Notes: generated from the letters alone by a model not told the origin. Numbered from the stretch's first letter, positions 1 to 7,607 are shown. The stretch: DNA of 22,670 nt from Methanobrevibacter ruminantium (GCF_016294135.1 NZ_JAEDCO010000028.1:1-22670), one strand, 5' to 3'. A program made the numbers and translations.

Positions 1-193
1 AGTACAATAAAGACTTAGAAGTACACTAAAAAAATTAGACGAGATATTACACAAATATTAAATCATTACATCACAGACATAACAATCAAATATCACCACA
101 TCTATTTTACCAACATCAAACACTAAGTTAAACTTAGGTTCTCACGAATAAATTTATGATAAAAAATGATTGATATCATATAATCATAATACA

Positions 194-209
194 TGCTACA
201 AAGGTAGCA
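194..209. repeat. short perfect hairpin in A/T-rich DNA
   Basis: TGCTAC and GTAGCA form a perfect 6-bp stem around the loop AAAG. The stem is notable because the surrounding bases are almost all A or T, and the GCTACA hexamer recurs just downstream near position 225. No T-run follows, so it is not an obvious terminator. Function is unknown. Confidence 0.4.
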
Positions 210-471
210 CATCTATTAAGCAAAGCTACAACATTTACAAAAATAAAAATTAAATATTGCAAAATTTTATTATAATTAAATCTAATAAAAAAAATTTAAA
301 AAAATCAAAAAATAATTAATATTTACTATTTATTACTAAAATAAACAAATTCAATAAAATTTTTCCTAGTTTGTTTCATATAATAAAAACTAAATTAAGA
401 TGATCTAAAATTCGATGGGTCTTCATTAGATTAAGAATTGGACGAAAGTAATGCAAATACGAGAAAATATG

Positions 472-486
472 GAAAAGTTTATATAC
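472..486 (+). promoter_or_regulatory. orphan archaeal promoter-like site
   Basis: The purine-rich GAAAAG followed by TTTATATAC resembles a BRE plus TATA box. Transcription would start around position 505-510 on the plus strand, but no open frame follows before the convergent acyl-CoA ligase gene ends at 738. The TATA core is nearly symmetric, so it could also fire to the left. It may drive a non-coding RNA or be a chance match in A/T-rich DNA. Confidence 0.3.
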
Positions 487-692
487 TATTAGTTTAAAAA
501 GATTAAGGAAACTTTTAGAAATAATGTTAAAAATTAATTTAAATTAAAGAAAACCTACGAAAATAAGGAAATTTATTAATAATAAAGAAAAATATGGAAT
601 ATTTTAGAGAAATAATAAAAAATATTGGAATATTAAAGAAAATAAGAATTTAAAATAAAAAATAAAATAAAATTATATATTATTATAATATA

Positions 693-744
693 TTAATTTT
701 AAAAAAAAAGAAAAAAGAAAATAGATTAATTTTACAATTAATCT
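693..744 (-). terminator. terminator of the acyl-CoA ligase gene, overlapping its stop codon
   Basis: AGATTAAT (723-730) and ATTAATCT (737-744) form a perfect 8-bp stem with a 6-nt loop. The TAA stop codon (738-740) lies inside the stem. On the minus strand the stem is followed by long T-tracts (about 722 down to 693). The shape matches an intrinsic terminator, although archaea can terminate on T-tracts alone. Confidence 0.6.
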
Positions 745-2837
745 AATTTAATTTTAATATCCAATGCACTTGATCCTTTTTCATAAACAAAGATTGGGTT
801 AATATCAAGTTCAGATATTTCAGGGAAGTCTAAAGTTAATCTAGCTACTCTGATAATAGCTGATTTAACAGCATCTATATCACCAGGAGCTTCTCCTCTG
901 AAACCTTTAAGTAATCCCATTACTTTAGTGTCTTCCATTTGTTCAGCAATTTCTTCACTAGTCATTCCTTTTGCCAATTTAAATGAAACATCTTCTAAAA
1001 GGTTTACAAGAACTCCACCCATACCAAATGCAATCATTGGACCGAATTGTGCATCTCTAATCATACCAACAAGAACTTCAATTCCTGAGTCCATCATCTT
1101 TTGAACTTCAACACCATTTGGAACAATGTCTGGATGAGCTTTCTTAGCATTAGCTATGATTTCTTCATAGACTGCTTCAGCTTCTTCTTTGGATTGGATA
1201 CCTACTTTTACACCACCAATATCTGATTTGTGTAAAATCTTATCAGATGCAATCTTAAGTACAACTGGGAAGTCCATCTCTTCTGCAAGCTGACCTGCTT
1301 CTGCAGCGGAAGTAGCTAATTTAATAGGAGCTGCTTCAATGCCATAAGCTTCAGCTACAGCATATGCTTCACTACCAAGCAAGGTATCTCTTTCTTCTTC
1401 TTTCACTTTAGCGAAAATAGCTTCAACTGCTTCTTTATCTACATCATCAATGTCCCCAACTGGATCATCATAATTTCTATCTTGAACAGCAGCAAATCTT
1501 GCAAGGTAATCAAATACTTTTACAGCAGTTTCAGGGAATACATAAGTAGGAATTCCATTATCTCTCAATACGCCATTAGCATTTTCAAAGGTAGGTCCAC
1601 CCATATTAACTGCAATAACAGGCTTGTCGAATTCACCAGCACCTTCAACAAGTGCTTGAGCAATTCCATCAGCATCAGCAGATGCAGTAGGACAAACCAT
1701 TACCACTAAACCGTCAACATCATCACTGTCCAATACAGCTTCTAAAGATTCTTTATATCTTATAACAGGAGCATCACCTAAAACATCAATAGGGTTTTTA
1801 ATACTTCCCTCCTTAGGCACAGCTGCTTTTAATCTTTCATTGGTTTCTTCATCAAATTTAACAAGTTCCAATCCGTATCTTTCCATTGCATCTACGGATA
1901 AAACTCCTCCACCGCCTGCATTGGTAATGATTGCAAGGTTACGTCCAGTTGGAAGTGGACATTTGGAGAATGCTAAACCTACATCAAACAATTCATCCAT
2001 AGTGGTTACTCTGAATACTCCGGATTGCTTGAATGCAGTATCAAATGCTACATCACTACCAGCTAATGCACCAGTGTGTGAAGATGCAGCTTCAGCACCA
2101 GCAGAACTTGAACCGGATTTCAAGATAATAACCGGTTTCTTATAGGATACTTTTCTTAAAGTTCTGACAAAGTCATCATCTTCAGTGATAGATTCAAGAT
2201 AACAGATAACTACTGCTGTTTCATCATCATCAGATAAATATTCAATCAATTCAATTTCAGTAGTTCCAGCTTTATTTCCTAAACTGATAATTTTACTGAA
2301 TCCTATTCCAGAAGTAACACTCCAATCGATAATAGCTACCATCATAGCTCCACTTTGGGAAATAAATGCAATATTTCCTGTAGGAGGCATGATTTGTGAA
2401 AATGAAGCGTTCAATAATGAGTGTGAATCTGTGATACCTAAACTGTTAGGACCAATAATATTTATGCCATATTTTTTACCAAGAGCTACAAGCTCATTTT
2501 CTCTTTCTACACCGTCTCCACCAATTTCCTTAAATCCTGCAGTGATTACAACCATGTTTTTAACACCAAATTCACCACATTCTTCAACAACTGGGTTTAC
2601 TAAAACACTAGGAATAGAAATAATTACAAGGTCTGGCACTTCTGGTAAGTCAGATACATTTTTATATGCTTTTAATCCTTGAATTTCATCATCTTTAGGG
2701 TTAATAGGATAAATATTTCCTTTAAAACCATCATTAATCATATTATTTACTATAATATAACCAACTTTGCCTTCTGAGTTGGAAGCTCCAACAATAGCAA
2801 CAGAGTCCGGATTGAACATCTTAGTAAGATCAGTCAT
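738..2837 (-). CDS. acetate/acyl-CoA ligase (ADP-forming), fused alpha-beta chain
   Basis: This enzyme interconverts acetyl- or acyl-CoA, ADP and phosphate with the free acid, CoA and ATP. The protein is 699 residues in the single-chain arrangement: an N-terminal CoA-binding Rossmann domain (FNPDSVAIVGAS near residue 8), succinyl-CoA-synthetase-like domains, the phospho-histidine motif SSHTGALAGSD (His about 254), then a C-terminal ATP-grasp domain with LHKSDIGGVKVG and the closing LDINPIFV. A longer frame opens with TTG at 2876. I prefer the ATG at 2837 because GGAG lies 9 nt upstream of it and the family homology begins there. The usual GPNCLG motif reads GPNSLG. It stands alone with its own terminator and a triple 13-bp repeat upstream. 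Substrate preference among acetate, propionate and branched acids cannot be read from sequence. Confidence 0.92.
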   Translation of the reverse strand: MTDLTKMFNPDSVAIVGASNSEGKVGYIIVNNMINDGFKGNIYPINPKDDEIQGLKAYKNVSDLPEVPDLVIISIPSVLVNPVVEECGEFGVKNMVVITAGFKEIGGDGVERENELVALGKKYGINIIGPNSLGITDSHSLLNASFSQIMPPTGNIAFISQSGAMMVAIIDWSVTSGIGFSKIISLGNKAGTTEIELIEYLSDDDETAVVICYLESITEDDDFVRTLRKVSYKKPVIILKSGSSSAGAEAASSHTGALAGSDVAFDTAFKQSGVFRVTTMDELFDVGLAFSKCPLPTGRNLAIITNAGGGGVLSVDAMERYGLELVKFDEETNERLKAAVPKEGSIKNPIDVLGDAPVIRYKESLEAVLDSDDVDGLVVMVCPTASADADGIAQALVEGAGEFDKPVIAVNMGGPTFENANGVLRDNGIPTYVFPETAVKVFDYLARFAAVQDRNYDDPVGDIDDVDKEAVEAIFAKVKEEERDTLLGSEAYAVAEAYGIEAAPIKLATSAAEAGQLAEEMDFPVVLKIASDKILHKSDIGGVKVGIQSKEEAEAVYEEIIANAKKAHPDIVPNGVEVQKMMDSGIEVLVGMIRDAQFGPMIAFGMGGVLVNLLEDVSFKLAKGMTSEEIAEQMEDTKVMGLLKGFRGEAPGDIDAVKSAIIRVARLTLDFPEISELDINPIFVYEKGSSALDIKIKLD

Positions 2838-3370
2838 AGATTTTAACTCCTTTATTTCAATTAATTTAATATTCAATGCTGATTTAAAATTATGATTTAA
2901 AATTATGATTTAAAATCATCCTTTTAAAACTTCACCAAATATATTAATTTTATTATACTATATTATTTGTAGTTCATCATATTTATAATGATAAATAATT
3001 AAGAATTATCTTAATGTTTTTAATTACTTTAAAAATCATAATATATATAATTAACTATGAAATTTATAAAAAATAATTGGAACATTCCTAATAATATAGA
3101 TTATGAATTAACTTAAATTTACAAAAATATTTTAAGTATGATGGATTTTAACTATATATATTATATTTTTATAAATCTAGTATATATTATTTTATTTTAT
3201 TTTTTAAGAGATAATCTAATAATTAATAACATTGAAAAAAATAGGGAAAACTAAAACCAGAATTTAAAATAATGATAAAACATTATAAATATTTTAAATA
3301 AAAGTAAAAAAAAATAAAAGAGAAAAAGAAACTAAAAAAAGAAAAGAAAAAATAAAAATGATTAAAAAAA
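2838..3370. other. intergenic region between the acyl-CoA ligase and cysS genes
   Basis: About 530 bases without a gene. The left part must carry the promoter of the minus-strand acyl-CoA ligase gene and holds the 13-bp triple repeat at 2881-2919. The right end (about 3300-3370) is the T-rich tail, read on the minus strand, of the cysS terminator. The middle is uniformly A/T-rich and I see no RNA gene or open frame in it. Several TATA-like strings occur, and none can be singled out. Confidence 0.6.
2881..2919. repeat. three tandem 13-bp repeats upstream of the acyl-CoA ligase gene
   Basis: GATTTAAAATTAT occurs twice exactly (2881-2893, 2894-2906) and a third time with one change (GATTTAAAATCAT, 2907-2919). 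The array starts 44 bp upstream of the preferred ATG. The last copy with its left flank, ATGATTTAAAATCAT (2905-2919), is nearly palindromic. It could be a multi-copy operator or slippage in A/T-rich DNA. Confidence 0.6.
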
Positions 3371-3377
3371 TTAATCA
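3359..3377 (-). terminator. cysS terminator overlapping the stop codon
   Basis: TGATTAA (3359-3365) and TTAATCA (3371-3377) pair over 7 bp around a 5-nt loop. The cysS TAA stop (3371-3373) is part of the stem. Downstream on the minus strand come dense T-tracts running to about 3300. Confidence 0.55.
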
Positions 3378-4831
3378 CTTACTTCAATACCTAATGAAAC
3401 AAGCTTGTCCCTGATTTCATCAGATAAATCGTATTTCTTTTCAGCTCTTAATTTTTGACGAACATCAGCAATTATATTTAATAATTCCTCTTCATCACCA
3501 CTGGTTTCATCATCATTTGCAAAGAAATCAATACCTAATATTTGACTGATATCTGCAAACCAGTGCTTAATAGCTAAAAGATCATCAATGATTATCTTAT
3601 CCTCATTCAAGTCTTTATTGGATCGCTTGATAAATGAGAAAATAGCTGCAATAGCTTTAGGAGTGCTGAAGTCATCATCCATACTCTTGAAGAACTCACT
3701 GACTCCCTCATTTAATGCATCATAAGAAGATTGATAGTAATCAAATTTAAGCAATTCTTCGAAAAGCTCATTTTCAGCTAAGTCGGCTAAATAAGCAATA
3801 TTGTCAGAAACATTGCCTTTTTCAAACGCCTCATTAATCTTCTCATCAATAGTTTGAACATAATTCTTGATTTTAGCCACATTTCTTTCAGCTTGATGCA
3901 AGCTCACTTCACTAAAGTCTATAGGGCTTCTGTAATGAGTAGCAAGAACAAACAATCTGAATGTTTCACCGGAATACTCTTTCAATAAATCCCTAATGGT
4001 AATGAAGTTACCTAAAGATTTAGACATCTTTTCTCCAGAAACATTCAAGAAACCAGTATGCATCCAGTATTGAACTAATGGTTCCTTACCTGATACAGCT
4101 TCCATTTGAGCAATTTCAGAATCGTGGTGAGGGAATATTAAATCAAGACCTCCACCGTGAATGTCATATTGAGGTCCAAAGTACTTTTCAGTGATTGCAG
4201 TGTCTTCAATATGCCAACCAGGTCTTCCTTTACCCCATGGAGAATCCCATACAGGTTCACCTGCAAACTCTTCAGCCTCTCTGTTTTTCCATAAAGCAAA
4301 ATCATTAGGGCTTTTTTTAGAACTGTCAATATCAATCCTATGAGTTTCAAGCTCTTCAATCTTACGATTAGCTAATTTACCATAATCCTTAAACTTAGCA
4401 ACTTCAAAGTAAACTCCAGTTTCAGTTACATATGCAAATCCCTTATCAATCAATCTTTGGATTTGGTCTAAAATCTCTTCCATATGGTCAGTAGCTCTTG
4501 CAAAATAATTAACGCTTTTGACATTCAAAGCAGCCATATCTTCAATAAATCTCTTTTCAAATTTCTTTGCAAGCAACTTGGAGTCTACACCACTTTCTTT
4601 TGCTCTGTTAATGATTTTATCATCTATATCTGTAATATTTTGTAAGTAGAATACAGAATATCCTTTAAATTCCAAATATCTTTTAATGGTATCAAAGGAA
4701 ATGTATGTTCTTCCATGCCCAATATGAGCATCATCATAAACGGTAGGGCCACAAACAAAGAGCTTGATCTTATCTTCAAATAATGTATTCAACTCTTCCT
4801 TTTCCCTTGACATAGTACTATAAATTTCCAT
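3371..4831 (-). CDS. cysS: cysteinyl-tRNA synthetase
   Basis: A class I synthetase that attaches cysteine to tRNA-Cys in the cytosol. Its 486 residues match the family. It shows HIGH at residues 36-39 and KMSKS at 268-272. The zinc-site region includes Cys27 in FVCGPTVYD and IFPHHDSE (His235/236, Glu239). Where the E. coli-type enzyme has WHIECSAM, this one reads WHIEDTAI, so the second zinc Cys is Asp (Asp210). I believe this variant occurs in some archaeal enzymes, but I cannot check that here. The ATG at 4831 is preceded by GGAG. The gene lies downstream of the HTH regulator but is separated from it by a hairpin terminator, so it probably has its own promoter in 4832-4955. Confidence 0.96.
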   Translation of the reverse strand: MEIYSTMSREKEELNTLFEDKIKLFVCGPTVYDDAHIGHGRTYISFDTIKRYLEFKGYSVFYLQNITDIDDKIINRAKESGVDSKLLAKKFEKRFIEDMAALNVKSVNYFARATDHMEEILDQIQRLIDKGFAYVTETGVYFEVAKFKDYGKLANRKIEELETHRIDIDSSKKSPNDFALWKNREAEEFAGEPVWDSPWGKGRPGWHIEDTAITEKYFGPQYDIHGGGLDLIFPHHDSEIAQMEAVSGKEPLVQYWMHTGFLNVSGEKMSKSLGNFITIRDLLKEYSGETFRLFVLATHYRSPIDFSEVSLHQAERNVAKIKNYVQTIDEKINEAFEKGNVSDNIAYLADLAENELFEELLKFDYYQSSYDALNEGVSEFFKSMDDDFSTPKAIAAIFSFIKRSNKDLNEDKIIIDDLLAIKHWFADISQILGIDFFANDDETSGDEEELLNIIADVRQKLRAEKKYDLSDEIRDKLVSLGIEVSD

Positions 4832-4884
4832 TATATCTCCTTAAACGTTGTTAATATAAAATAAGTTTAAAATTAACTAAAAAT

Positions 4885-4933
4885 ACTATAGAATAACTAT
4901 ATAATTACTGAAAATGACTATAGAATCCTATAG
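4885..4933. promoter_or_regulatory. CTATAG repeat cluster upstream of cysS
   Basis: ACTATAGAAT occurs at 4885-4894 and again at 4917-4926, 32 bp apart (about three helical turns). The palindrome CTATAG occurs three times (4886, 4918, 4928) within 50 bp. The cluster lies 54-102 bp upstream of the cysS ATG, in the gap after the regulator's terminator. It may be an operator or part of the cysS promoter; there is no direct proof. Confidence 0.35.
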
Positions 4934-4955
4934 AAGAATAATCTAAAAAATAAAA

Positions 4956-4975
4956 TTAGTAGAAAAATCTACTAA
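4956..4975 (-). terminator. terminator after the HTH regulator gene
   Basis: TTAGTAGA (4956-4963) and TCTACTAA (4968-4975) form a perfect 8-bp stem with an AAAA loop (on the plus strand). It lies 4 bp past the regulator stop codon. On the minus strand it is followed by TTTTATTTTTT. This suggests that most transcripts from cysE through the regulator end before cysS. Confidence 0.6.
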
Positions 4976-4979
4976 AATT

Positions 4980-5360
4980 TTATAATAAATGTGCTTCAGA
5001 ACCTAAACATGCCCTACAATCTTCAGGCATATGTCCTTTTTCTTTATGGATTTGACAAATGACATCTTCTGTTTTGATTCTTTTACAGATGTAACAAGTA
5101 CGAGGAATAATATCTAATTTAGTTGCAGTTCCTTCATTTAAGTCATTTGCAAATTCTTGAATCAATGCTTTTACATCATCATTGAACTCAATGCCACTGC
5201 CTCTTTTGTCAGTTAAATACTGAGATACAGCAGGTTGTGTAATATCCATTAATTCAGATATCTTTTTTTGTTTCATTCCTAATTTCAATAAATCTTTTGC
5301 TAATTCAGATCGTATAGCGGGTATGATATACCATACTACCATTTCACAAGGTGGTTTCAT
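4980..5360 (-). CDS. HTH transcriptional regulator with a Cys-rich C-terminus
   Basis: A 126-residue protein. The N-terminal half carries a helix-turn-helix (about residues 17-53) with the recognition stretch ISELMDITQPAVSQYL. This resembles the archaeal COG2522-type regulators, whose N-termini read like PPCEMVVW. The C-terminal third has CYIC (Cys89, Cys92), Cys102, His105, His110 and CRAC (Cys115, Cys118), a likely zinc or Fe-S site; Cys5 is a further cysteine. I start it at the ATG at 5360, which has GGAGG 6 nt upstream, rather than at the upstream alternative at 5393. It follows cysE by 62 bp with no clear terminator between them, so it is probably co-transcribed with it. I infer a role in sensing cysteine, sulfide, redox or Fe-S status; its target is unproven. 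Confidence 0.85.
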   Translation of the reverse strand: MKPPCEMVVWYIIPAIRSELAKDLLKLGMKQKKISELMDITQPAVSQYLTDKRGSGIEFNDDVKALIQEFANDLNEGTATKLDIIPRTCYICKRIKTEDVICQIHKEKGHMPEDCRACLGSEAHLL

Positions 5361-5422
5361 ATAATACCTCCTAATGTTAAAATATTTTATCAAATTCTTA
5401 TAATTATCAAATATAAAATAAT

Positions 5423-6163
5423 TTATTCATCATCAATATAGTTATTTAATCTATAAAACAATTTTTCATCAGCACCCTTGAACACTTCTTCAACTTCAGA
5501 ATCATGGCTTAATTCAACATGTTCTATGTCGTGGAAGTGGCTTAAGATATTGACTCTTTTTTCAAGCTCTTCCTGACGTTCTAAAAGCAGATCAATAGCT
5601 GATGAAACAGGGTCTGGGAATTCGTGCTCCAAGTCCAAAACACATTTACGGTCTTCACGAATAATTCTGCTTGGCACCCCAACGGCTGTAGCCCCACTTG
5701 GAACATCCTGCAATACAACTGCTCCAGCACCTACCTTACAGGAACGGCCTAAAGTAATGTCACCTAAAACCTTTGCTCCAGAACCGATTACCACTGCATC
5801 TTCAACAGTGGGGTGCCTTTTGCCTTTGCTTAAGCTTGTTCCACCAAGAACTACTCCCTGATAAATTAAAACATCATCTCCAACAATAGTTGTTTCACCT
5901 ATTACAATACCCATTCCATGGTCAATAAAGACCCTTTTGCCTATTTGCGCACCAGGGTGAATTTCTATACCTGTCAAGAATCTTGATATTTGAGAGAAGA
6001 ATCTCCCCCAAAACGGCAAGCGATGAGTCCAAAGCCAATGATGCCATCTATGTAAAATAATGGCCCAAATTCCAGGATAACAAAGTAGAATCTCTAGACT
6101 GCTCCTTGCAGCAGGGTCTCTCATTTTTGCAGCTTGGAGATCATCTCTTAAATCATCAAACAT
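5423..6163 (-). CDS. cysE: serine O-acetyltransferase
   Basis: This enzyme transfers acetyl from acetyl-CoA to L-serine, giving O-acetylserine, the first step of cysteine synthesis. It has 246 residues: a helical N-terminal part (about 1-65), then a left-handed beta-helix of hexapeptide repeats (about 66-170). The catalytic Asp-His pair sits in DHGMGIVIGETT (Asp81, His82). GGTSLSKGKRHPT (about 107-119) is the conserved loop. A charged C-terminal tail of about 70 residues follows. The ATG at 6163 is preceded by GGTGA. The protein looks like the bacterial enzyme, and I suspect old acquisition from bacteria (inference). Its promoter is flanked by two copies of the TAACA-NN-TGTTA dyad, and the HTH regulator gene follows directly. 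Confidence 0.95.
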   Translation of the reverse strand: MFDDLRDDLQAAKMRDPAARSSLEILLCYPGIWAIILHRWHHWLWTHRLPFWGRFFSQISRFLTGIEIHPGAQIGKRVFIDHGMGIVIGETTIVGDDVLIYQGVVLGGTSLSKGKRHPTVEDAVVIGSGAKVLGDITLGRSCKVGAGAVVLQDVPSGATAVGVPSRIIREDRKCVLDLEHEFPDPVSSAIDLLLERQEELEKRVNILSHFHDIEHVELSHDSEVEEVFKGADEKLFYRLNNYIDDE

Positions 6164-6204
6164 ATATTCACCATATCACTAAGTACTAATCAACAGCAAT
6201 GATT

Positions 6205-6216
6205 TAACTATTGTTA
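6205..6216. promoter_or_regulatory. candidate operator, copy near the expected cysE start of transcription
   Basis: TAACTATTGTTA matches the dyad TAACA-NN-TGTTA at 9 of 10 fixed positions with identical spacing. It lies 42 bp upstream of the cysE ATG, just downstream of where transcription should start from the TATA box at 6241-6251. That is a typical place for a repressor. Confidence 0.4.
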
Positions 6217-6240
6217 ATTATATTATTATATCTAATTTAA

Positions 6241-6251
6241 TTTTATATAAA
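6241..6251 (-). promoter_or_regulatory. cysE TATA box
   Basis: On the minus strand this reads TTTATATAAAA, a near-consensus archaeal TATA box. Transcription is expected about 25 bp further, near 6218-6222, leaving a leader of roughly 55 nt before the cysE ATG. Confidence 0.5.
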
Positions 6252-6253
6252 CT

Positions 6254-6265
6254 TAACATTTGTTA
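6254..6265. promoter_or_regulatory. candidate operator, copy at the BRE of the cysE promoter
   Basis: TAACATTTGTTA is a perfect TAACA-NN-TGTTA dyad. It begins 2 bp upstream of the cysE TATA box (minus strand), covering the position of the BRE. It is 49 bp centre to centre from the second copy. A protein bound here would compete with TFB. Confidence 0.45.
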
Positions 6266-6396
6266 TAATAACAAAGTTATATTTTATCTTTTTTACTATA
6301 TATACTATTTTAATCAAATGGAAATTTAAAAGAAAAAAATAAGAAAATAAAAAAATAAGAAAATAGTTTTAATTTTTTTAAAAAATTATAAAAAGA

Positions 6397-6417
6397 AGAT
6401 TTATTTAGAATAAATCT
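6397..6417 (-). terminator. cysK terminator enclosing the stop codon
   Basis: AGATTTATT (6397-6405) and AATAAATCT (6409-6417) form a perfect 9-bp stem with a 3-nt loop. The cysK stop codon (6405-6407) is at the loop. T-tracts follow on the minus strand. The hairpin separates cysK from cysE, which has its own promoter. Confidence 0.6.
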
Positions 6418-7361
6418 CCAAAGATCCACTCAGTGGACAAGTATCTCTCTCCAGTATCTGGCAATATGACTACAATGGTTTTTCCTTCATTTTCAGGACG
6501 TTTAGCAAGTTCTAATCCTGCCCAAGTAGCTGCACCAGATGAAATACCAGTGAAAATACCTTCTTCTCTTGCAAGTCTTAATAAAGTAGCTCCTGCATCC
6601 TCATCTTTTACAGGAATAACCTCATCAATAAGGTCTACATCAAGCACTTCTGGAACAAATCCTGGTCCGATACCTTGGATTTTGTGAGGTCCTTTTTCAC
6701 CTTTACCTAAAGTTTGAGAGGTAGCAGGTTCAACTGCAACTGCCTTAAACTCTGGTTTTAACTCTTTGATGTATTGAGCAATTCCAGTTACAGTACCACC
6801 AGTTCCAGCAGCAGACACTACAATATCCACTTTACCATCGGTATCTCTGTAGATTTCAGGACCAGTGGTTAATCTATGAATTTCAGAGTTTGCCTTGTTT
6901 TCAAATTGCTGGGGCATGAATGAATTTGGAGTGTTTTCAACAAGCTCTTTTGCCTTGGCAATAGCTCCACCCATACCTTCGCTTCCAGGGGTTAAGACGA
7001 TTTCAGCACCAAATACAGCAAGCAATTTTCTTCTTTCAATAGACATTGTCTCAGGCATGGTTAAAATTAACTTATAACCTTTTGCAGCTGCTACAAAGGA
7101 AAGACCAATACCAGTGTTACCGCTTGTAGGTTCAATAATTACTGAATCCTCTTTAAGCAATCCTTCTTTTTCTGCAGTTTCAATTAAGTTCACTGCAATA
7201 CGATCTTTAATGCTGCTTACAGGATTGAAAGATTCCACTTTTACAAGCACATCCGCATTCAATCCTTCTGTCAATCTATTTAATCTTACAAGAGGTGTGT
7301 TACCAATAGCTTCAGTCATATCATTAGCTATACCTCTTTTCAATTCAGGAATGTTTACCAT
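6405..7361 (-). CDS. cysK: cysteine synthase (O-acetylserine sulfhydrylase)
   Basis: A PLP enzyme that replaces the acetate of O-acetylserine with sulfide to give cysteine. Its 318 residues match the family. The PLP lysine is Lys52 in NPVSSIKDR, the substrate loop is TSGNTGIG, and the phosphate-binding loop is GTGGTVTG. The ATG at 7361 is preferred over an upstream GTG at 7370 because GTGAT, matching the 16S tail, lies just before it. It precedes cysE on the same strand but has its own hairpin terminator, so the two are neighbouring transcripts of one pathway. An 18-bp palindrome with the same core as the cysE dyads lies 211 bp upstream. Confidence 0.95.
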   Translation of the reverse strand: MVNIPELKRGIANDMTEAIGNTPLVRLNRLTEGLNADVLVKVESFNPVSSIKDRIAVNLIETAEKEGLLKEDSVIIEPTSGNTGIGLSFVAAAKGYKLILTMPETMSIERRKLLAVFGAEIVLTPGSEGMGGAIAKAKELVENTPNSFMPQQFENKANSEIHRLTTGPEIYRDTDGKVDIVVSAAGTGGTVTGIAQYIKELKPEFKAVAVEPATSQTLGKGEKGPHKIQGIGPGFVPEVLDVDLIDEVIPVKDEDAGATLLRLAREEGIFTGISSGAATWAGLELAKRPENEGKTIVVILPDTGERYLSTEWIFGDLF

Positions 7362-7571
7362 AATTATCACATCATAAAATTCAATTTGTTAAAATAATTT
7401 TTAAAAAGTCTATTATTAAAGAATATAAAAAATAAAATCTTTGCTTAAATCCCTTCTAATAACCAATCTTTAGTATTTAATATATTAATTTAATAACTTA
7501 TTTTATTTATAATTTTAATTTGACATTCAAAAATTCAAATCAAAACTATAAAATTACAACAAAAGTTAAAA

Positions 7572-7589
7572 ATATAACAATTGTTATAT
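7572..7589. promoter_or_regulatory. 18-bp perfect palindrome with the cys dyad core
   Basis: ATATAACAATTGTTATAT is perfectly self-complementary over 18 bp and contains TAACA-AT-TGTTA, the same half-sites and spacing as the dyads at the cysE promoter. It is about 60 bp upstream of the likely cysK TATA box and about 20 bp upstream of the likely ogt TATA box, so it could serve either gene. Confidence 0.45.
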
Positions 7590-7607
7590 AATAATTAATA
7601 AATGATG

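Larger units (their letters stand above)
1..737. other. gene-free A/T-rich region
   Basis: No convincing coding frame lies here on either strand; most of it is A/T with frequent stops. Three local items stand out: a short GC-containing hairpin at 194-209, a somewhat less A/T-rich islet at about 410-470, and an archaeal promoter-like site at 472-486. The right edge (about 693-722) is the T-rich tail, read on the minus strand, of the terminator of the acyl-CoA ligase gene. I cannot say whether the islet is a gene remnant or a small RNA. Confidence 0.6.

Noticed and set aside
1482..2682. Plus-strand open frames inside the acyl-CoA ligase gene
   Set aside because: They are antisense shadows of a well-supported enzyme, without ribosome binding sites or recognisable content.
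7362..7571. Riboswitch or T-box-like leader upstream of cysK
   Set aside because: The region is nearly all A/T and I find no conserved RNA fold; only the palindrome stands out.
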